Source: an uncultured Bacteriovorax sp. (GTDB lineage: Bacteria > Bdellovibrionota > Bacteriovoracia > Bacteriovoracales > Bacteriovoracaceae). Taken from it: a stretch of DNA of 12,768 nucleotides. The notes beneath the pieces are model-generated. The model worked only from the letters and a program-made list of their open reading frames with translations. It was not told the origin of the DNA and made no database searches. The stretch is taken from contig CAMLRB010000100.1 of the NCBI GenBank assembly GCA_946482295.1, forward strand, positions 1-12,768. Reading direction: 5' to 3'. Positions within the stretch are counted from its first letter, which is position 1. Every line of letters begins with the position of its first letter. Below are positions 1 through 6,708 of this stretch, piece by piece. The translations under genes and the position numbers were made by a program.

Positions 1-2
1 TT

Positions 3-893
3 TTTACATTGGGCTTTTTCTCTGAGACTGCTCCGTATGGAGAAGATCATCTCCTCATTTGGAGGGCTCACCAACTTGGAATTAAAGTACAAAGCCTCAA
101 TGAAAAAATTAAAACCAGCTCACGAAAATATATAAATGCAGGCTGGTTGCCAACAACTCTCAAGCATGTTTTTCTAACTTACAAACAAGCTTTACCAGAG
201 CTTCTCAAAATTCCACTTCATTATTTTGAACAGCATCCTTACGCTTTTGCGATTTTTGTCAAAACGCCGGGGCATTCATCATTAAAAACACGATTGGCCC
301 AGGCTATCGGGCAAGAGAAAGCTGAAGAGTTTTTTACTCTTTCAGTTAAGGCCACTGAGGAAGTGCTTAGTCATGTCACGAGACTTGGTCAGGGAAAAAT
401 AAAAGTCTATTGGGCAGTCAGTGAATCGAAAGCCATGGATCATGATTTGTGGAAGAATTTTTCGGTAATTCATCAAGGCGAAGGACAACTAGGCGATCGA
501 CTACACACTATTCAAGAGGAACTACGAAAAAATCACCGCTATTATTTTTTTATAGGCGCTGACTCCCCTCATATTCAATCACAAACGTACTTTGAAGCCA
601 CAAAAAAACTTCAAACCCATGATCATGTACTAGGTAAAACGGAAGATGGCGGTTTTTATCTCTACGCGAGCGATAATGATCATTCAAAATCATTTTGGAA
701 CAAAATCAATTACAGTGTTTCAACGACAGCCGATGAACTAGTGGCACAATTGCCAAAGAATAAAGTCGCTTTCATCGAAAGCCTTTTTGATATTGATTTC
801 GTTGAAGATTTAAAACGATTATCTATGGTGAGTGAAGATAACCTTTTACCTGCCCAAAAAAGAGTCATTCAATGGGCAAGAAATCTAAGCTAG
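3..893 (+). CDS. Glycosyltransferase family 2 (C-terminal part) fused to a DUF2064/TIGR04282-type domain, 5' partial
   Basis: The reading frame is open to the left edge, so the 5' end lies outside the window; the TTG at 9 is not a convincing start and has no ribosome binding site. The first ~75 residues resemble the C-terminal end of TIGR04283-type family-2 glycosyltransferases: GGF-like GFFSE, then GEDHLL with the acidic ED pair, WRAHQLG, and the KTSSRKY segment before an amphipathic tail. From about residue 77 (HPYAFAIFVKTPG) a second domain begins that fits DUF2064/TIGR04282: K-T-R-L-A near its start, GADSPH in place of the usual G-T-D-C-P, and EDGGFYL. These are nucleotide-sugar-transferase-like folds; the database label 'arsenosugar biosynthesis' is a family name and the substrate here is unknown. 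The two domains are often neighbouring genes, so this is a fusion. The stop overlaps the end of the convergent helicase gene by 9 bp. Confidence 0.85.
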   Translation, partial: FTLGFFSETAPYGEDHLLIWRAHQLGIKVQSLNEKIKTSSRKYINAGWLPTTLKHVFLTYKQALPELLKIPLHYFEQHPYAFAIFVKTPGHSSLKTRLAQAIGQEKAEEFFTLSVKATEEVLSHVTRLGQGKIKVYWAVSESKAMDHDLWKNFSVIHQGEGQLGDRLHTIQEELRKNHRYYFFIGADSPHIQSQTYFEATKKLQTHDHVLGKTEDGGFYLYASDNDHSKSFWNKINYSVSTTADELVAQLPKNKVAFIESLFDIDFVEDLKRLSMVSEDNLLPAQKRVIQWARNLS

Positions 894-3161
894 AGTAATC
901 GGCGCAAATTTCACCATAAATTTTTTACGATTTCCATCGGCAAACTTAATCAGAACCTTTTCATCGGCGCCCGATCCTTCTGAATCCTCTACTTTTCCAG
1001 CTCCATAGAGAGAGTGGACAACTTTAGATCCTTTTGGAAATTTGGGTTGGTGAAAACTTTCTTTTACTTGATAAACAACTTCTTCATCATCGTAATGTGA
1101 TTCCTGGCTTTGATCATAAGGATCATATTCTTTGTAGTTATTTGCATAACTGCCTGCCATGCCTGAACCATATTTATCGTGATGTCCTGAAGCGTTTGCT
1201 AATTTTTTCCAAGTGAATAGTTTTTCTGGGATTTCATCAATAAAACGGCTTGGTCCATTAAATTTGATTTGTCCGAAAAGCATTCTTCCCTGCGCGAATG
1301 AAATGTAGAGCTTAATCATTGCTCGAGTCATGGCCACATAGAAAAGCCTACGCTCTTCCTCCATGGCCACTTCGCCACTATCTACACTTCTATAGCTTGG
1401 GAAAACATTTTCTTCAGCACCTGAAACAAATGCATGAGTAAACTCTAAACCTTTAGCACCGTGAACGGTCATTAAAGACACTTCTCCATTATTGGATTGA
1501 GCATCTTCATCAAACTCAGAGCTTGTGTCTAAAGTGATGGTTTCAAGAAAGCCCGTTAACGACGGAACTTCCTGCCCTTCTTCATATTGAGTAATAGCAT
1601 TCAAAAGTTCATCTAGGTTTTCCAGACGAGCGAGAGTTTCATAATCTTTATTCGCTTTTAAGAATGCTGAATAACCAGATTCATGAAGTGCCTTTTCATA
1701 TATGACAGAAGGTTTAACTTTATTTTGATCGAGATGCCGAAGCTCATTTATTAGTGTCACAAACTCAGAGAGCGAAGATTTAATCTTAGCCGACAATTTT
1801 ATGTGAGCAAATTCGTCACTGTGATCCACAATGCGTTCAATAATTTCCCACAATGAAGTGTTGTGATTGATGGCTTCGATTTCTAATTTTCGAAGAGATG
1901 TGGCACCAACACCTCTGGCCGGAACATTGATGATACGGCTAAGAGCAAGTGAATCTTTCGAATTAATGATGAGACGAAGATATGAAAGCATATCCTTGAT
2001 CTCTTTTCGCTCGTAGAATTTTACACCACCAATGACCCGGTAATGGATTTTATATTTACGGAGCGAATCTTCAATAAGTCTTGCTTGAGCATTCGAACGA
2101 TAAAAAACGGCCATATCTTTAAAAGAAACACCTTCACGGTGAAGTTTTGCTGTTTCTTGTGCGATGAATTCAGCTTCATCTTTATCATTAAAACATTCTA
2201 CGATTTCAATAGCGTCCCCATCTGGATTGGCCGTCCACATGTGTTTGCCTTTTCTCATGGTGTTTTTTTCAATTACACATGAAGCGGCTTCAATAATTGT
2301 TTTACTCGAACGGTAGTTTTGCTCGAGTTTTAAAACTTGCACATCTGGAAATACTTTTTCGAAATCGAGAATATTGCGGATGTCCGCACCACGCCAAGAA
2401 TAGATGGACTGATCTTCATCTCCAACAACGCATATATTTCTGCGTTTGCCACAAAGAATGCGGATAAGTTCAAACTGAGCACGGTTTGTATCTTGATACT
2501 CGTCTACCAAGACATATTTAAAACGATCTTGATAGCGGCTCGCTACATCTGGATATTTTTCAAACAGTTGAATGACGGCCGTAATCAGCCCACCAAAATC
2601 CACAGCGTTCGCTCGGTGAAGTTCAGACTCATATTCTTCAAAATACGAAAAAAACTCGTCTTGAGGATCCGCTCCATCTCCATCTGGCATTGTACGTCCA
2701 GGATAGTAGCCGTTGTTTTTCAGGCCATCTATGTAAGAGAGAATATCGTAAGGATTAATTTCCTTAGTTGAGATCCCACGCCTTTCCAGAAGTGACTTTG
2801 CAATCGCTTTAGACTCTCCTTCATCGTAAATAGTGAAGTTGCGAGATAGACCGAGGTAATTAGCTTCTGAACGCAATAAACGCGCACAGAAGGCGTGAAA
2901 TGTAGTGATTTGAAGTGATCCAACATCGAAAGAAACTTCTTGCCCAATACGCTCACGCATTTCACGCGCGGCCTTATTCGAAAACGTGAGGGCCAACAAC
3001 TGATGTGGACTCGTGTTTTTTTCCAGCAATAAATAAGTGATTCGAGTCACAAGTGTTTTGGTTTTTCCGGAGCCAGCGCCGGCCAAAATCATGACTGGAC
3101 CGTCAGTTGTTAAGACGGCCTGTTTTTGAACAGGATTGAGGGTGTCGAGCATTTTCATCAT
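885..3161 (-). CDS. pcrA: UvrD/PcrA-type superfamily 1A DNA helicase
   Basis: An ATP-dependent 3'-5' DNA helicase of 758 residues, the usual length for PcrA/UvrD, acting in nucleotide excision repair, mismatch repair, replication restart or recombinase removal. Motifs appear in order: Q motif (NPVQKQAV, ~9-16), Walker A AGAGSGKT (27-34), motif II DEYQDT (220-225), motif III GDEDQSIYSWRG, motif IV QNYRSS, motif V TVHGAKGLEF and motif VI RRLFYVAMTRA. The last ~50 residues (KGSKVVHSLYGAGKV to KFAPI) match the C-terminal Tudor-like domain that lets PcrA/UvrD bind RNA polymerase, which separates it from Rep. Whether to call it pcrA or uvrD is naming only. Three Met codons (residues 1, 2 and 4) are possible starts and none has a recognisable Shine-Dalgarno. 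It lies after glmS but beyond a terminator, so it probably has its own promoter. Confidence 0.96.
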   Translation of the reverse strand: MMKMLDTLNPVQKQAVLTTDGPVMILAGAGSGKTKTLVTRITYLLLEKNTSPHQLLALTFSNKAAREMRERIGQEVSFDVGSLQITTFHAFCARLLRSEANYLGLSRNFTIYDEGESKAIAKSLLERRGISTKEINPYDILSYIDGLKNNGYYPGRTMPDGDGADPQDEFFSYFEEYESELHRANAVDFGGLITAVIQLFEKYPDVASRYQDRFKYVLVDEYQDTNRAQFELIRILCGKRRNICVVGDEDQSIYSWRGADIRNILDFEKVFPDVQVLKLEQNYRSSKTIIEAASCVIEKNTMRKGKHMWTANPDGDAIEIVECFNDKDEAEFIAQETAKLHREGVSFKDMAVFYRSNAQARLIEDSLRKYKIHYRVIGGVKFYERKEIKDMLSYLRLIINSKDSLALSRIINVPARGVGATSLRKLEIEAINHNTSLWEIIERIVDHSDEFAHIKLSAKIKSSLSEFVTLINELRHLDQNKVKPSVIYEKALHESGYSAFLKANKDYETLARLENLDELLNAITQYEEGQEVPSLTGFLETITLDTSSEFDEDAQSNNGEVSLMTVHGAKGLEFTHAFVSGAEENVFPSYRSVDSGEVAMEEERRLFYVAMTRAMIKLYISFAQGRMLFGQIKFNGPSRFIDEIPEKLFTWKKLANASGHHDKYGSGMAGSYANNYKEYDPYDQSQESHYDDEEVVYQVKESFHQPKFPKGSKVVHSLYGAGKVEDSEGSGADEKVLIKFADGNRKKFMVKFAPITLA

Positions 3162-3172
3162 GAATCAGTTTT

Positions 3173-3200
3173 AGCATACCAGAAACGAAAAAGCCCCCAA
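3173..3200 (-). promoter_or_regulatory. Candidate promoter for pcrA overlapping the glmS terminator
   Basis: On the minus strand TTGGGG (3195-3200), a 16-nt spacer and TATGCT (3173-3178) resemble a weak sigma-70 promoter (3/6 and 4/6 matches). Transcription would begin about 5-6 nt before the first ATG of the helicase gene, giving a nearly leaderless mRNA, which would agree with the missing Shine-Dalgarno. The -35 box would lie inside the terminator stem. This is pattern matching only. Confidence 0.3.
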
Positions 3201-3212
3201 TAAGGGGGCTTT
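3190..3212 (-). terminator. Rho-independent terminator after glmS
   Basis: A 9-bp stem (AAAGCCCCC pairing with GGGGGCTTT) with a 5-nt loop begins 3 nt beyond the glmS stop. On the minus strand it runs into TTTTTCGTTTC, a fair U-tract. It ends the glmU-glmS transcript and separates it from pcrA. Confidence 0.9.
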
Positions 3213-3215
3213 ACA

Positions 3216-5042
3216 TTACTCAACTGTCACAGACTTAGCTAAATTTCTTGGTTTGTCGATGTCAGTTCCTTTGAACTTCGCCATGTAATAAGCGAGAAGT
3301 TGGTTAACAACATTGACGTAAAGTGGAGCAAGCTCGTCGAGGCCATCGAAGTCTAATGGAATGTAGAAATCTGAAAGGCCTTGAAGCTCTTCATTTCCAC
3401 GTGGACCAACACCAACGATAATTCCTTTACGTGCTTTGATTTCTTGAACATTTGAAATTGTTTTTTCGATAAGCTCAGGACCAACAAGAGCGATGTTTAC
3501 CATTTCTTCGTCGATAAGAGCGATTGGACCGTGTTTTAGTTCTCCAGCTGCGTAACCTTCAGCGTGAACGTAAGCAATTTCTTTTAGTTTAAGTGCGCCT
3601 TCAAGTGCAATTGGGAAGTATGCTCCACGACCAGTATAGAAAAATCCTTTTTTGTTATAGATTGATTCTGCTACTGATTTGATGATGTCTGTACGAGCAA
3701 GAAGTTTATCAACTCTTTCAGCAAGAAGAGCAAACTTTCCTGATAGAGAAACTTTTTTACCTTCATCTTTTAGATCACCTGAAAGTGCTGCAGATAAAAG
3801 TCTTCCTGTTAGAGCTTGTTGAGTAAAAGCTTTTGTAGAAGCTACACCAATTTCAACCCCTGCGCGGATAAGAAGATTGTCATCGCAATCACGGTAAAGA
3901 GTAGATCCATCAACGTTTACGATTGATAACGTTTTGATTCCTGCTTTTTTACAAAGTGATTGAGCAGCAAGAGTGTCTGCTGTCTCGCCAGATTGAGAAA
4001 CAAAAATACCGACGTCACCTTTTTTTAGAATTGGATTACGGTAACGGAATTCACTCGCTAATTCTACGTTCGCTGGAATGCGATTTAAATTTTCGATGAA
4101 ATCTCTAACAACAAGACCAGCGTATGCAGCTGTTCCACAAGCAGAAAGATAAATTCTTTCTGGATGGTAATCAGAAACTCGTTGAAGTGCTTCTCTTCCT
4201 TCACCCGCAAAGTAGTAAGAAGTTAGGTTGCGGATGAGCTCAGGCTGCTCGTGAATTTCTTTAAGCATGAAGTGTTCATAATCACCTTTCTCGCTTACTT
4301 CAACCGACATGTCTTGTTTCTTAGAAAGGTAACGAGTTGTCTTAGTTAAATCGAGCTCATAAAAGTTAATGAGGTTTTTGTTTGCGCCTGAAATGTGAAC
4401 CATGACTTCATCTTCTGGGAAGTAAAGTTTATGTACAATTCCTGCGAGTGCATATGGATCTGAAGAAACGAGAGCTTCACTTGTCACTTCATTGATCCCG
4501 CAAACTAGAGGGGCTCCCCTTTTGATAGCGAAGATTTCGCCAGTCTTTGGATAGAGAATAACAAAAGCAGAGTTTCCATGAATACGTTTAAATGACTGAG
4601 TGATCGCTTTTTGGATATCAGTTCCTTTACGAAGTTCGAAAGTCACGAGTTCCAAGAAAGACTCAGAGTCCGTTTCTGACTTGAACTTTACTCCATGACC
4701 CATTAGTTCTTTTTTAATTTCGTTTGCGTTTTCAATAATCCCATTATGGATGATTGAAAGTATATCATTGCTGTGAGGGTGGGCATTGTTATCTGTTACT
4801 CCGCCATGAGTGGCCCAACGAGTGTGACCTATACATGTGCGAGCTACAACGTCCTTTCCTTCTAGTTCAGCTTTTAAATTATCGAGTTTACCTGCTTTTT
4901 TGTAATTGATGAGTTCATTCTTCTCATTAAGAAAACTTACTCCAGCAGAATCATATCCACGATACTCAAGACGTCTGAGGCCTTCCAGAACGATGCCTAC
5001 AGAGTTTTGTGACGGACCAAAGTAACCTACAATTCCACACAT
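3216..5042 (-). CDS. glmS: Glutamine--fructose-6-phosphate aminotransferase (isomerizing)
   Basis: This cytosolic enzyme converts fructose-6-phosphate and glutamine to glucosamine-6-phosphate and glutamate, the entry step to UDP-GlcNAc for peptidoglycan and LPS. At 608 residues it has the normal length. The N-terminal class II glutaminase domain begins MCGIVGYFG, with Cys2 becoming the nucleophile after Met removal, followed by CIGHTRWATHGG, HNGIIEN and ETDSE. Two SIS domains follow: CGTAAYAG, SQSGETADT and ASTKAFTQQ in the first; GRGAYFPIALEGALKLKE and EGYAAGELKHGP in the second. The C-terminus DKPRNLAKSVTVE is the family signature that closes the sugar site. The start is supported by GGAAGG (5049-5054) 6 nt before the ATG. 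It follows glmU by 62 nt with no terminator between, so the two probably form an operon. No glmS ribozyme would be expected in a Gram-negative, and the short leader has no room for one. Confidence 0.98.
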   Translation of the reverse strand: MCGIVGYFGPSQNSVGIVLEGLRRLEYRGYDSAGVSFLNEKNELINYKKAGKLDNLKAELEGKDVVARTCIGHTRWATHGGVTDNNAHPHSNDILSIIHNGIIENANEIKKELMGHGVKFKSETDSESFLELVTFELRKGTDIQKAITQSFKRIHGNSAFVILYPKTGEIFAIKRGAPLVCGINEVTSEALVSSDPYALAGIVHKLYFPEDEVMVHISGANKNLINFYELDLTKTTRYLSKKQDMSVEVSEKGDYEHFMLKEIHEQPELIRNLTSYYFAGEGREALQRVSDYHPERIYLSACGTAAYAGLVVRDFIENLNRIPANVELASEFRYRNPILKKGDVGIFVSQSGETADTLAAQSLCKKAGIKTLSIVNVDGSTLYRDCDDNLLIRAGVEIGVASTKAFTQQALTGRLLSAALSGDLKDEGKKVSLSGKFALLAERVDKLLARTDIIKSVAESIYNKKGFFYTGRGAYFPIALEGALKLKEIAYVHAEGYAAGELKHGPIALIDEEMVNIALVGPELIEKTISNVQEIKARKGIIVGVGPRGNEELQGLSDFYIPLDFDGLDELAPLYVNVVNQLLAYYMAKFKGTDIDKPRNLAKSVTVE

Positions 5043-5104
5043 ACTAAACCTTCCACTTAAGGGTTAAAAACGTCAGGAAAGATACCATTTTGTTCGTTAA
5101 GTGT

Positions 5105-6511
5105 TTACACTTTTTTAGGTTCTTTCACTTTAATGAACTTTTTGGCCATTCCTTCTTTCGTAGTCTGTTTTCCACGAGAAATGGCAAAAGCACCATCTGG
5201 CATGCTCATTGTCACTGTTGTCGATGAAGCAACAAAGCAATCATCCCCAATCTCCACTGGGGCAACTGTCTGAGAATCTGATCCGATAAAGCAGTTTTTC
5301 CCAATCTTTGTCACATGTTTATGGGCACCGTCATAGTTACAAGTAATAAAACCACAACCAATATTCGTTTCTTCCCCAATAAACGCGTCCCCTACGTAGC
5401 TCAAGTGAGAGACTTTAACGCCACGATCAAGGACAGATTTTTTGATCTCAACAAAATTTCCGATTTTTGCCTCAGGACCGATGTCGGCGCCAGGGCGGAG
5501 GCGAGCAAACGGGCCAGCGTGTGCTTTTTCATGAAGCTTTGCGCCTTCTAGAATGCTGTGAGAGAGGACCTTGGCCCCGTCAGCGATATAAGAGTCAGTG
5601 ATCTGAGCCCCCATCTCGATAACGACGTTTTTCCCGATTTTTGTTTTTCCCGAGATAAAAGTGTTTGGGTAAATAAGGGTTCCCGCTCCCACTTCCACTT
5701 CATCATCAATATAAACATTATTTGAATCAATGAAGCGCACTCCATTTTCTCTTAGTTCATTTACTTTCTTACGACGTAGGATCGTTTCTACTTGTTCAAG
5801 CTGCTCTAGAGTATTAACCCCTAAAAATGTTGAGCCATTTGGAAAACAAAGTGCGTGAACATTACGTCCATCCTTGAAAATATCTGTAAGGTAGAATTCA
5901 CCCGATTTATTGTTTGAATCTATTCCTTTCAAATGCTCAATAACGTAACTCGTTTTTACGAGGTAAAGACCAGAGTTAACTTCTGTAATTTTTCTTTGCT
6001 CGTCCGTCGCATCTTTTTCTTCAACGATGTGAAAGCCTTTCGCCGTCTTAAGAATTCTTCCGTAACCTTTGGGATTTGATTCATTAAAACTAGCTGCTAC
6101 GCCATCGCATACCTCCTTCTCTAGAAGAGAAAGCATTTGCGAGAGCTCTTTTTCGGAGACAACAGGAGTGTCAGCGCAAATGACAAGTGTGAAATCGAAA
6201 GATTGGGCTTCTTTCGAAGAATCAAAATACGCTCTAAGAGCATCACCTGTTCCCAGTTGTTTCTCTTGAACAGCATATTGGACATCTGGATAACGACTTT
6301 CTATATAAGAGCGAACTTTCTCTCTTTGATGACCAATAACCGCAGTGATTTTTCCCTTTAAATTATTCTGATTAAAAAACTTTTTTAATTCCCGAATAGG
6401 AAAGTCTATTAATTTTTTATCCAAACAAGGTGCAAGTGGCTTGGGAGAATCTAATTTCAACCTCTTTCCTTCGCCTGCAGCTAAGATAACTGCCCCTATG
6501 GTACCATTCAT
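5105..6511 (-). CDS. glmU: Bifunctional UDP-N-acetylglucosamine pyrophosphorylase / glucosamine-1-phosphate N-acetyltransferase
   Basis: GlmU acetylates glucosamine-1-phosphate with acetyl-CoA and then couples it to UTP, giving UDP-GlcNAc. At 468 residues it is slightly longer than the typical ~455. The N-terminal pyrophosphorylase domain has the nucleotide loop LAAGEGKRLKLDSPK (10-24; the usual GTRM is here GKRL), QLGTGDAL, and CADTPV carrying the metal-binding Asp. After a linker helix (LEQVETILRRKKVNELRENG) a left-handed beta helix of hexapeptide repeats begins near 255. The acetyltransferase site is intact: PFARLRPGA, GNFVEIKKS, SHLSYVGD with catalytic-type His369, and TCNYDGAHKH. The start is backed by AGGGAG (6519-6524) 7 nt upstream. 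It is the first gene of a likely glmU-glmS operon, so two steps of the same pathway are co-expressed, with glmM absent from this window. Confidence 0.97.
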   Translation of the reverse strand: MNGTIGAVILAAGEGKRLKLDSPKPLAPCLDKKLIDFPIRELKKFFNQNNLKGKITAVIGHQREKVRSYIESRYPDVQYAVQEKQLGTGDALRAYFDSSKEAQSFDFTLVICADTPVVSEKELSQMLSLLEKEVCDGVAASFNESNPKGYGRILKTAKGFHIVEEKDATDEQRKITEVNSGLYLVKTSYVIEHLKGIDSNNKSGEFYLTDIFKDGRNVHALCFPNGSTFLGVNTLEQLEQVETILRRKKVNELRENGVRFIDSNNVYIDDEVEVGAGTLIYPNTFISGKTKIGKNVVIEMGAQITDSYIADGAKVLSHSILEGAKLHEKAHAGPFARLRPGADIGPEAKIGNFVEIKKSVLDRGVKVSHLSYVGDAFIGEETNIGCGFITCNYDGAHKHVTKIGKNCFIGSDSQTVAPVEIGDDCFVASSTTVTMSMPDGAFAISRGKQTTKEGMAKKFIKVKEPKKV

Positions 6512-6555
6512 GCTCTATCTCCCTAGACAAGTCCTCAAGTAATCCCACCCATTTT

Positions 6556-6583
6556 CATTTAGAACGCTGATTATTGCAATCAA
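6556..6583 (-). promoter_or_regulatory. Candidate sigma-70-type promoter for glmU-glmS
   Basis: On the minus strand TTGATT (6578-6583) and TAAATG (6556-6561) are separated by 16 nt, about 45 nt before the glmU start. The match is modest and rests on position in the divergent glmU/lon spacer. Confidence 0.3.
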
Positions 6584-6629
6584 GTATGAGAAAAAAATGT
6601 GATTTATTCTTCCTGAATTAGCAATTTTT

Positions 6630-6658
6630 CTTAAAGAGTTTCTCCCGTTTCCCGATTT
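6630..6658 (+). promoter_or_regulatory. Candidate heat-shock (sigma-32/RpoH-type) promoter of lon
   Basis: CTTAAAG (6630-6636), a 14-nt spacer and CCCGATTT (6651-6658) agree with the RpoH consensus CTTGAAA-N13-15-CCCCATNT, with 5/7 and 7/8 positions matching if the N position is counted. The start of transcription would be near 6665, leaving a ~44-nt leader before lon. lon is a classical RpoH regulon member, which supports the call. No convincing sigma-70 promoter was seen for lon. Confidence 0.5.
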
Positions 6659-6708
6659 ATACACATGAATGCAAAGGAAATTGCAAGCGCTATTTTTGGA
6701 GGATAAGT

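Noticed and set aside
2337..2771. 144-codon plus-strand frame
   Set aside because: Antisense shadow of the helicase core motifs, with no domain or ribosome binding site.
5099..5112. Palindrome-like AAGTGT-TT-ACACTT over the glmU stop as a terminator
   Set aside because: The 2-nt loop is too small and there is no T-run in the minus-strand direction; glmU and glmS are better read as one operon.
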